A DNA stretch of 36,098 nt. Source: Anaerorudis sp964444915 (GTDB lineage Bacteria > Bacteroidota > Bacteroidia > Bacteroidales > Dysgonomonadaceae). Below, piece by piece: positions 28,271-34,656 of the stretch. How positions within the stretch are numbered: the stretch's first letter is position 1; each line of letters starts with the position of its first letter. Location: contig CAYUIY010000011.1 in the NCBI GenBank assembly GCA_964444915.1, positions 1 through 36,098 of the forward strand. The letters run 5' to 3'. The translations under genes and the position numbers were made by a program. The notes beneath the pieces were generated by a model. The model was not told the DNA's origin and did not search any database. It saw nothing but the letters and a program-made list of their open reading frames with translations.

Positions 28271-29089
28271 TTACTCTTGCTTACTAACTTTCTGACTGCA
28301 ATTATTGGTTCTCTCTTTTTTTTCTTCAGCACCAATTTCCTCAACTGCTTTGTTTTTTTTGAATATGTCGGAGGCAAAAATGAACTTTTTCACTGCTTCG
28401 TTATCCGCATCTTCAAGTTGTTCTTTCGGCCCTTCCCATTCTTTGACCCCTTCGTTGAGAAAAACAATATGCTCTCCAATGTTCATCACAGAGTTCATAT
28501 CGTGGGTAACGATAACTGAAGTAATCTCAAACTCTTTGGTAATACTAGCCAGAAGTTCGTCAATCAGTTGCGATGTTTGAGGGTCGAGGCCGGAGTTGGG
28601 TTCGTCGCAAAACAAATATTTGGGATTTAAAGCAATTGCTCGTGCAATGGCTGCCCGCTTCATCATTCCCCCGCTTATTTCGGAAGGATAAAGATGTGCT
28701 GCATGCAACAAATTTACTCTCTCTAGACAGAATTCGGCTCTTTTTTGTCGCTCCTTTTTACTCATTCGGGAAAACATGTCGAGTGGAAACATGACATTTT
28801 CGAGTACGGTTTTCGAATCAAACAAAGCCGATCCTTGAAAAAGCATACCCATTTCGCGTCTCAATCGTTTAACCTCTTTCGTTTTCATGGTAAGCAAATT
28901 GCGCCCTTCGTAAAGAATTTCTCCCGATGTGGGTCGAATAAGACCTACCATACATTTCAAAAAAACCGTTTTCCCCGATCCACTTTTGCCGATAATCATG
29001 TTAACGATTCCTTTATGAAAAGTAGCCGATATATTGTTTAGCACAAGATGATCTTCAAACTCTTTGGAAAGATTTCTAACTTCGATCAT
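28271..29089 (-). CDS. MlaF-like ABC transporter ATP-binding protein
   Basis: ATPase of an Mla/MCE-type lipid transporter that moves phospholipids between inner and outer membranes. The protein has 272 residues. Walker A is GKSGSGKTVFL (about 34-44), the signature is ISGGMMKRAAIARAIAL (about 140-156), Walker B is YLFCDEPNSGLDPQTS and the switch His is VIVTHDMNSV. SGGMMKR is the family's typical signature form. About 45 C-terminal residues are charged and low in complexity (KNKAVEEIGAEEKKERTNN). It is 13 bp downstream of the mlaE-like permease gene. No MCE (MlaD) gene follows. Confidence 0.92.
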   Translation of the reverse strand: MIEVRNLSKEFEDHLVLNNISATFHKGIVNMIIGKSGSGKTVFLKCMVGLIRPTSGEILYEGRNLLTMKTKEVKRLRREMGMLFQGSALFDSKTVLENVMFPLDMFSRMSKKERQKRAEFCLERVNLLHAAHLYPSEISGGMMKRAAIARAIALNPKYLFCDEPNSGLDPQTSQLIDELLASITKEFEITSVIVTHDMNSVMNIGEHIVFLNEGVKEWEGPKEQLEDADNEAVKKFIFASDIFKKNKAVEEIGAEEKKERTNNCSQKVSKQE

Positions 29090-29102
29090 TTATTATTATT
29101 TT

Positions 29103-29852
29103 TTACCCCATTACCAACTGAGTGAAAACCAAATCGGTCATCAAAATCAATACACTGTTTATCACTACCGAATCGGTACTAGCCTTTCCTACTTCCAAAG
29201 CACCCCCTTTTACACTGTATCCAAAATAGGCCGAAACGGATGCAATGATAAATCCAAAAATCATCGATTTGGCAATAGCGTACCAGATAAAAAATTCTCG
29301 AAAAAAAGCACGTAAACCATAAACATAAGTTGCTACCGGCGGATTTGCCGTAAAAGCACAAATGATATAACCTCCCATAAGACCGACAAAAATACTGAAA
29401 ATAACCAAAACAGGCATGAAAACAATAAAAGCTATTATCTTAGGCAGGATAAGATAGTTGGCCGAGTTAACACCCATGACTTCCAAAGCATCTATCTGTT
29501 CGGTGATACGCATGGTTCCTATTTCGGATGCAATATTCGATCCCACCTTGCCCGATAGGATAAGGCACATGATGGTAGAGGAGAATTCTAAAAGTATAAT
29601 TTCACGTGAAACTACTCCTACGGTATAGGAAGGAAGAAAAGGATAGTTCAAGTTCAATGCCAGTTGCACTACTATAACAGCTCCAATGAAAAAGGAGATA
29701 AGAACGACAAGCCCTATAGATGTAACACCAAGCTTATAGAGTTCTTTAAAAAACTCTTTAAAAAACTCTCTCGCTCTATCAGGCGGCATTAACACCTGCT
29801 TCATAAGCAATACATATTCACCTATGCTTTCCAATAATCCTGAAAGAGACAT
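29103..29852 (-). CDS. MlaE-like ABC transporter permease
   Basis: Inner-membrane permease of an Mla/MCE-type phospholipid transporter, 249 residues with about five to six membrane helices. Diagnostic blocks are LVVLISFFIGAVIVVQLALNL, the conserved LSGKVGSNIASEIGTMRITEQIDALEVMGVNSANYLILPKI (about 97-137), and ILMTDLVFTQLV at the end. A perfect 12-bp tandem repeat (plus strand 29743-29766, unit CTTTAAAAAACT) encodes FFKEFFKE at about residues 30-37. A perfect 10-bp hairpin (29855-29886) lies just before the start codon. Confidence 0.92.
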   Translation of the reverse strand: MSLSGLLESIGEYVLLMKQVLMPPDRAREFFKEFFKELYKLGVTSIGLVVLISFFIGAVIVVQLALNLNYPFLPSYTVGVVSREIILLEFSSTIMCLILSGKVGSNIASEIGTMRITEQIDALEVMGVNSANYLILPKIIAFIVFMPVLVIFSIFVGLMGGYIICAFTANPPVATYVYGLRAFFREFFIWYAIAKSMIFGFIIASVSAYFGYSVKGGALEVGKASTDSVVINSVLILMTDLVFTQLVMG

Positions 29853-29854
29853 AT

Positions 29855-29895
29855 ACCAATAAATATAATTCTTTTAATTTATTGGTGCAAAGATA
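29855..29895 (-). promoter_or_regulatory. mlaE leader: hairpin and candidate -7 box
   Basis: On the minus strand TATCTTTG (29895-29888) fits TAnnTTTG. Directly after it, arms 29877-29886 and 29855-29864 pair perfectly over 10 bp (ACCAATAAAT/ATTTATTGGT) with a 12-nt loop. The stem ends 2 bp before the mlaE start codon at 29852. In an mRNA starting near 29880 only part of the stem would be made, so it may instead be an operator-like dyad. Confidence 0.45.
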
Positions 29896-30005
29896 GGTAT
29901 TGTTTTTCTATTTTTGATATTTCATGGAAAGGATGATGAACTTTTTTGGTTACCTTAATAATAAAGGCAAAACCAAACGATACTGATATAAAAATAAGGA
30001 TAATT

Positions 30006-31415
30006 TCAGAGATCTTTCAACAACTTATCTTTATTGTTATAATAAAAACACATTCGCGATTCCATGAACGCCTTCCAATGGTTGGCAAATTTTTCATCGG
30101 CATCGACATTGAAATCTTCCGAACCAAACTGATCAATGCATTTCATTAAAAAATTCACCGTTATCAGGTTAATATCCAACGCAGGTTGGTAAGCCATCAA
30201 AGGCTCGTTTTTGGGTAAAGGTATGGCAGAAATAATGCGCATATTCTGCAGATCATCCAGAATGTCATTGGTGAGTCCTATCGGAATTTCGCAACTTTCC
30301 GATATTTCGTCGTTGTTGAGAGGTGGTTTTCCTTCGGCAAATCGTTTGACGATTACCGAAGTAATGATCAGCGTGAAAAAATCGCGGTAACGACGGCTAA
30401 TGTTTTTAGTTTCTCTTTCGAAAGAGAATTTTTGCACATTCTGAGCAGCAAAAGATAATGCTGCACCGATCAAAACAATATACCACGATAATTGCAGCCA
30501 CAACAGCAACAACGGAATGGCCGCAAATGTTCCGTATATGGCATTGTATTTGGTAATCCATATCTGCCCGTTGAGGTACAGCATCTGAACAATTTGATAT
30601 GCCGCACCGGCAATAAGTGCTGCTATAAATGCGTTGACAAATTTGACTTTTGTATTCGGCATCAATTTATACAAAAGCGTAAGAACAAGCACAGTAATGA
30701 TATAGGGCAAAATATTAAGGTACTGCGTTGCAGGATATAAAATATAGATGTATTTTGTGAACGAATTCAGCACAATAGATAATCCGTAATTCAAAATAAT
30801 AAGTATGGGCAAGAAAAGGATTAGGGCGAAATAATCGACAGCACGACGATGCATGCTTCTTCCTTTTTTTATTTGCCAGATTCGATTAAAATTATTCTCG
30901 ATATCCCTGAACAGCGTAAAAACGGTATACAACAATAAAACCACACCTACGCCGGCAAAAACACCACTTCCTTTGGCGTATTCCAACGAATTATGAATCA
31001 GTGTAATGATCTCCATTGTAAGGTTCGATTCTCCTTGTGGAACATTGCCAATAGGCGTCATTCCCAAATAATCGAGAATTTCGCTTTGAAGAATATTTTC
31101 AAATCCAAAACCGCGGGCAATGGCAAATAATACGGCCAGAAAGGGAACAATGGCCAAAACCGTCCGATAAGTCAACGATGCCGCTTTAACTCCCAACTCA
31201 AGTTCCAGCGTATTTCTTACGGTTAAAATGATGGTCTTGATGATATTATAAAAGGCACTTGTCTTTTTGGACAACGATTTGTAATCGGTGCGCCAAATAC
31301 CATACGTAAGGAATTCAATCAGGTCGGTTATTTTTTTCTTCCATCCTGTAATTCTGCCTGATTTGTATTCCTCCTTTTTCTCTGTCGTATTATTTTTATC
31401 TTTATCGGCAATCAT
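30006..31415 (-). CDS. YihY/BrkB-family inner-membrane protein with C-terminal extension
   Basis: This 469-residue protein is of the YihY/UPF0761 (formerly BrkB, 'RNase BN') family. A polar N-terminus (about 1-75) precedes six predicted membrane helices between about 85 and 340. Family blocks are AASLTYRTVLAIVPFLAVLFAIARGFG, GVGVVLLLYTVFTLFRDIENNFNRIWQIKKGRS and YGTFAAIPLLLLWLQLSWYIVLIGAALSFA. A roughly 115-residue cytoplasmic C-terminus follows. It resembles a winged-helix-like fold (FTLIITSVIVKRFAEGKPPLNNDEISESCEIP...ILDDLQNMRIISAIP), as seen in longer Bacteroidetes members. Function unknown. It lies just downstream of rnpB on the same strand, and its first eight codons form one arm of an inverted repeat (see the repeat entry). 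Confidence 0.9.
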   Translation of the reverse strand: MIADKDKNNTTEKKEEYKSGRITGWKKKITDLIEFLTYGIWRTDYKSLSKKTSAFYNIIKTIILTVRNTLELELGVKAASLTYRTVLAIVPFLAVLFAIARGFGFENILQSEILDYLGMTPIGNVPQGESNLTMEIITLIHNSLEYAKGSGVFAGVGVVLLLYTVFTLFRDIENNFNRIWQIKKGRSMHRRAVDYFALILFLPILIILNYGLSIVLNSFTKYIYILYPATQYLNILPYIITVLVLTLLYKLMPNTKVKFVNAFIAALIAGAAYQIVQMLYLNGQIWITKYNAIYGTFAAIPLLLLWLQLSWYIVLIGAALSFAAQNVQKFSFERETKNISRRYRDFFTLIITSVIVKRFAEGKPPLNNDEISESCEIPIGLTNDILDDLQNMRIISAIPLPKNEPLMAYQPALDINLITVNFLMKCIDQFGSEDFNVDADEKFANHWKAFMESRMCFYYNNKDKLLKDL

Positions 31416-31432
31416 TTTTTTGCAAAAAATAA

Positions 31433-31788
31433 ACAGCAGGTCTATAAGCCGGGTTCTGTATCCGTCATCCGACGGCTGTTTGTCATCTATCTACGAACCG
31501 ATGTCACCATCGTTCTTTAGCAGCCTACCCCTCGGCATCGGGCGAGCAACCCTACACATCCGATATACTTGGCCTTGCAACCCATAAGACGTACGGCATG
31601 TTGCATTGCTGCAACATCCGGTGAGCTCTTACCTCACCTTTTCACCCTTATCTGCCCGAAGGCAGACGGTTATTTTCTGTTACGTTGCTCTGCTCTTGCG
31701 AACAGCTTCCTGTTAGGAAGTATGGTGCTCTGTGTTGCCCGGACTTTCCTCCCCGCGCAAATGCGGGGCGACAAACCGACCTGCTGTG
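31433..31788 (-). ncRNA. rnpB: RNase P RNA, bacterial class A
   Basis: Catalytic RNA that matures the 5' ends of tRNAs. On the minus strand the 5' part has GAGGAAAGTCCGGGC (around 31752-31738) and the 3' end has AGAACCCGGCTTATAGACC (around 31457-31439), both diagnostic of class A. P1 is closed by ACAGCAGG (31787-31780) and CCTGCTGT (31440-31433), fixing the ends to within a few bases. The internal AGGGTGAAAAGGTGAGGTAA and GGGTAGGCTGCTAAAG-like core segments are also present. Length is about 355 nt, usual for Bacteroidales. A TATTTTTG box lies 7-8 bp upstream of the predicted 5' end. Confidence 0.95.
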
Positions 31789-31794
31789 TATTTG

Positions 31795-31802
31795 CAAAAA
31801 TA
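31795..31802 (-). promoter_or_regulatory. -7 box of rnpB promoter
   Basis: TATTTTTG on the minus strand fits TAnnTTTG and ends 7 bp before the predicted first nucleotide of the RNase P RNA. The -33 region (around TTTAGTG) is a loose match. Confidence 0.65.
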
Positions 31803-31939
31803 ATACTAAATTAATGATTTGCCACTAAATTGATTGGTTTTTTAAACTTAGACAGGATTATATGCCAATCGTTTAATTGAATAAAGTTCAAAAAATGATT
31901 GCCGACAAAGATAAAAATATCTTCGGATTTACAGAAATA

Positions 31940-31967
31940 AAAATCCCGCATTAAACAGCGGGATTTT
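31940..31967 (-). terminator. Rho-independent terminator of pckA
   Basis: AAAATCCCGC (31940-31949) and GCGGGATTTT (31958-31967) form a perfect 10-bp stem with an 8-nt loop. The minus-strand 3' side runs into T-rich sequence. It lies 43 bp past the pckA stop codon, which begins the annotated 3' end at 32010. Confidence 0.85.
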
Positions 31968-32009
31968 CAATCGTTTTATAATAAACCTTCTTTTATCTTA
32001 TTCTGTTTA

Positions 32010-33623
32010 TTAATCGAGATGAGGCCCTGCATCAACCAATCTTCTTCCTTCGTCTTCTCCCGAAAATTTAGTAAAGTTTTTGACGAAACGTCCGGCAAGG
32101 TCTCGGGCTTTTCTATCCCATTCTGCAGGATCGGCATAGGTATCGCGTGGGTCAAGCACGTTTGTATTCACACCTTTCAATTCCGTAGGAATAACCAAAT
32201 CGAAGTAAGGGATGGTTTTGGTAGGAGCTTTATCAATTGAACCATCAAGAATGGCATCAATAATTGCTCTCGTATCTTTAATTGAGATACGTTCGCCTGT
32301 ACCGTTCCATCCGGTGTTTACCAAATAAGCGGTAGCGCCTGCCTGTTCCATTCTCTTATTCAATTCTTGAGCATATTTTACAGGATGCAAAGTAAGAAAT
32401 GCTGCACCAAAACAAGCAGAAAAAGTAGGTGTAGGTTCGTCAATTCCTCGTTCGGTTCCTGCCAATTTAGCTGTAAATCCCGACAAGAAATAGTATTTTG
32501 CCTGATCGGGTGTCAGAATAGATACCGGAGGAAGCACTCCGAAAGCATCTGCCGATAAGAAAATTACTCGTTTAGCATGTGGTCCTTTGGAAACCGGTTT
32601 AACGATATTTTTGATATGATAAATAGGATACGAAACACGTGTATTTTCTGTGACGGATTTGTCGTTAAAATCAATTTTCCCGTTTTCGTCAACAGTAACA
32701 TTCTCCAACAGTGCATCGCGTTTGATGGCATTATAAATATCGGGTTCGCTTTCTTTGCTCAATTTGTAAACTTTGGCATAGCAACCTCCTTCAAAATTAA
32801 ATATTCCATCATCATCCCAGCCATGTTCGTCGTCACCAATCAGCAAACGTTTGGGATCGGTTGATAAGGTGGTTTTACCCGTTCCCGACAAACCAAAGAA
32901 AATAGCCGTATTCTCTCCATTCATGTCGGTATTAGCCGAACAGTGCATAGAGGCCACTCCTTTTAATGGGAGTAAATAGTTCATATAGGAGAACATTCCC
33001 TTTTTCATCTCGCCACCATACCATGTACCGCCAATAAGTTGCATTTTCTCTTCCAAATTGAAAACAACAAAAGTTTTCGAATTCAAACCCAACTCTTTCC
33101 AACGGTCGCCTGCATCGGTTTTGGAAGCATTCAATACCACAAAATCGGGCTCACCAAAATTGGCTAGCTCCTCTTCTGTTGGACGAATAAACATATTTTT
33201 TACGAAATGAGCTTGCCATGCTACTTCCATTATAAAACGCACTTTTATACGATTGGCTTCCGTTGCCCCCAAGAATGCATCCATTACAAACAATCTTTTA
33301 CCTGAAAGCTGTTTGGTTGCAATTTTTTTTAATTCCACCCATGAAGATACGGGCAAGGGTTTGTTATCATTGGGATATTCAGGGCTTGTCCACCAGAGTG
33401 TGTCGCGAGAAACATCATCCATGATGAAAAACTTGTCTTTGGGAGAACGCCCCGTGTATATACCGGTCATCACGTTTACCGCTCCAAGTTCTGTAACTTG
33501 CGCTCTTTCCAAGCCTTCTAACCCGGGTTGGGTTTCTTCTTCAAATAATTGATCGTATGACGGATTGCGTATTATCTCTTTTACATCCGTGATACCATAC
33601 TTGCTTAAATCTAAATTTGCCAT
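32010..33623 (-). CDS. pckA: Phosphoenolpyruvate carboxykinase (ATP)
   Basis: Interconverts oxaloacetate plus ATP with PEP plus CO2. In fermentative Bacteroidales it usually runs toward oxaloacetate, feeding succinate and propionate production. The protein has 537 residues, full length. The substrate site includes YTGRSPKDKF (about 56-65). The kinase-1a motif GLSGTGKTTLS (about 244-254), metal-binding DDEHGWDDDGIFNFEGGCYAK (about 264-284) and the C-terminal NTGWNGTGERISIKDTRAI are all present. It is a single-gene unit with its own terminator. A TATTTTTG box lies at 33699-33692, about 70 bp upstream. Confidence 0.97.
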   Translation of the reverse strand: MANLDLSKYGITDVKEIIRNPSYDQLFEEETQPGLEGLERAQVTELGAVNVMTGIYTGRSPKDKFFIMDDVSRDTLWWTSPEYPNDNKPLPVSSWVELKKIATKQLSGKRLFVMDAFLGATEANRIKVRFIMEVAWQAHFVKNMFIRPTEEELANFGEPDFVVLNASKTDAGDRWKELGLNSKTFVVFNLEEKMQLIGGTWYGGEMKKGMFSYMNYLLPLKGVASMHCSANTDMNGENTAIFFGLSGTGKTTLSTDPKRLLIGDDEHGWDDDGIFNFEGGCYAKVYKLSKESEPDIYNAIKRDALLENVTVDENGKIDFNDKSVTENTRVSYPIYHIKNIVKPVSKGPHAKRVIFLSADAFGVLPPVSILTPDQAKYYFLSGFTAKLAGTERGIDEPTPTFSACFGAAFLTLHPVKYAQELNKRMEQAGATAYLVNTGWNGTGERISIKDTRAIIDAILDGSIDKAPTKTIPYFDLVIPTELKGVNTNVLDPRDTYADPAEWDRKARDLAGRFVKNFTKFSGEDEGRRLVDAGPHLD

Positions 33624-33691
33624 TTTTTTAGCGTATTAATTGTAAAATATATAAATTATGTCTCTTGTGATTTTTTACCCAAAACAACTTG

Positions 33692-33699
33692 CAAAAATA
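33692..33699 (-). promoter_or_regulatory. Candidate -7 box for pckA
   Basis: TATTTTTG on the minus strand fits TAnnTTTG, 69 bp before the pckA start at 33623. The -33 region is not distinctive. Confidence 0.5.
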
Positions 33700-33809
33700 A
33701 TTATTTTATCGTAATAAAGAAAACGATTAAAGAAAAATTTCTATAATTGATTGCTTCCAATTTTTTTGGCCCTATAAATTATTTGGATAAACCCTCTTCA
33801 TTTGTATAA

Positions 33810-34066
33810 TAAGTTTGCTTTGCGCAAGTTTGTGTTAGCTCTACCTTTTGATCAACCTTATCGCCTTTTTATGTTGCAACAAAAGTAAAGCAAAAAAGGA
33901 GTAAAATATTCATTTTACCCCAATCTTAATAACATGATTTAACAGCTACGGATGTTTTGGTTAAATATTGATATTGGTTTTGGTATTATTTCGCCGTTGT
34001 ACTCAAATTTCAATAACATAATTTAATAACTACGGCCGTATACATTAAATCATGTTATTGTTTTTT
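33810..34066 (+). ncRNA. Candidate small RNA ending at a terminator-like hairpin (hypothesis)
   Basis: TAAGTTTG at 33810-33817 fits TAnnTTTG on the plus strand, with TTTG at 33782-33785 upstream (24-bp spacing, longer than usual). About 190 nt later a 17-bp stem with one mismatch (34011-34027 with 34044-34060) is followed by TTTTTT at 34061-34066, as in a Rho-independent terminator. No protein-coding gene on this strand would use it, so a short non-coding transcript is possible. There is no known family match. The evidence is only these two end signals. Confidence 0.3.
33928..34060. repeat. Dispersed 24-bp repeat with inverted copy and palindrome
   Basis: Copies at 33928-33951 and 34012-34035 match at 21 of 24 positions (AATAACATrATTTAAyArCTACGG). 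A partial third copy lies inverted at 34044-34060 and pairs perfectly over 15 bp with the first copy and over 17 bp, one mismatch, with the second. Between copies two and three is the perfect 10-bp palindrome TACGGCCGTA (34031-34040). The arrangement allows two alternative hairpins sharing the third copy. Confidence 0.7.
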
Positions 34067-34079
34067 GAGCAAATCCGCG

Positions 34080-34345
34080 GTTTAAGTAAAAAAATGCAAT
34101 CGAAAAACAGGCAAAACATTCGTACCACACTAAAATTAGTATCGAGAAAAGTGTAGAAAATTGATTCAACCCTGAAATTAGAGCCAAAAACGAAGTAAAA
34201 AATTTCGTCCAACGCTAAAAATAGTACTGAAAAAGGGTGAAAAATGGGTTTCACTACCAAACTAAAGCAGAGAAGAGAGCAAAAAAAATCGTTTCACCTT
34301 AAAACCTACGTATGGAAGCGAGTAAAAAATTTCGTTTACTCTTGA
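34080..34345. repeat. Degenerate ~42-bp tandem repeat, about six units
   Basis: A core resembling AGTAAAAAATTTCGTT recurs at about 34109, 34150, 34194, 34236, 34278 and 34321, that is every 41-44 bp. Each core is followed by a looser block like AAATTAGnAnnGAAAA. Units differ at many positions, so it is an old array. The period is near 14 codons, and the minus-strand frames show a matching 14-residue rhythm rich in Phe (IFYxFL...NF). I see no start signal, domain or codon pattern that supports a protein there. The remaining gap to fkp, 34346-34656, has only a candidate promoter box and a short GATGAGAAA tandem near 34601-34618. Confidence 0.65.
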
Positions 34346-34440
34346 AATTGAGAAAATCCGAATGCCAAAAAAACATAATCGAACAACCAACGATAATTTG
34401 AAACAACCACCAAAATGATAAATCGTCTCGACAAAACTAT

Positions 34441-34448
34441 TATCTTTG
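34441..34448 (+). promoter_or_regulatory. Candidate -7 box for fkp
   Basis: TATCTTTG fits TAnnTTTG on the plus strand and would give a leader of about 200 nt before the start at 34657. There is no good TTTG at the expected upstream spacing. It is the only such match I noticed on this strand between the tandem repeat and fkp. Confidence 0.4.
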
Positions 34449-34656
34449 TTTTTATAGAAAATTGATCTTATGCTGATTTCACATTTTAGAGGCAAAAGAC
34501 ATTATTCGTTTTTTTGAAACATCATTCTTTACTTACTTCTTTTGTTCGCGAAATAAAAAATTCCTATACCCTCGAGCCATGTGCTTCGTTTTCGTGGAAA
34601 GATGAGAAAGATGAGAAAGAATAATATCTTACAGCATAAAAGGAAAAGCCAAGAAC

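Larger units (their letters stand above)
31390..31919. repeat. ~30-bp inverted repeat flanking rnpB
   Basis: Left arm 31391-31422 and right arm 31889-31919 are reverse complements over about 31 positions, with one mismatch (T/C) and one extra T in the left arm's T run. The left arm contains the start codon and first eight codons of the YihY/BrkB gene (MIADKDKN). The right arm carries the same eight codons on the opposite strand, as the start of a 19-codon open frame that ends at 31954. The repeat encloses the entire rnpB gene and its promoter (about 465 bp between arms). A match this long between AT-rich but non-repetitive sequences is unlikely by chance; duplication or inversion is the likely origin. 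Confidence 0.8.

Noticed and set aside
29743..29766. 12-bp tandem repeat in mlaE as a functional switch
   Set aside because: Only two in-frame units; gain or loss would add or remove four residues without a frameshift, so it is treated as a minor duplication.
31433..31814. Plus-strand open frames across the rnpB region
   Set aside because: They are antisense to a well-recognised RNase P RNA and have no protein family character.
31895..31954. 19-codon plus-strand open frame beginning MIADKDKN
   Set aside because: It is the inverted copy of the YihY/BrkB gene start and runs into the pckA terminator; there is no sign that it is a gene in itself.
34080..34345. CRISPR array
   Set aside because: The repeats are contiguous and strongly diverged, with no unique spacers between identical repeats and no cas genes nearby.
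34045..34495. Two minus-strand open frames (71 and 77 codons) in the region upstream of fkp
   Set aside because: They are the translation of the ~42-bp tandem repeat, Phe-rich and low in complexity, without start signals or a recognisable domain.
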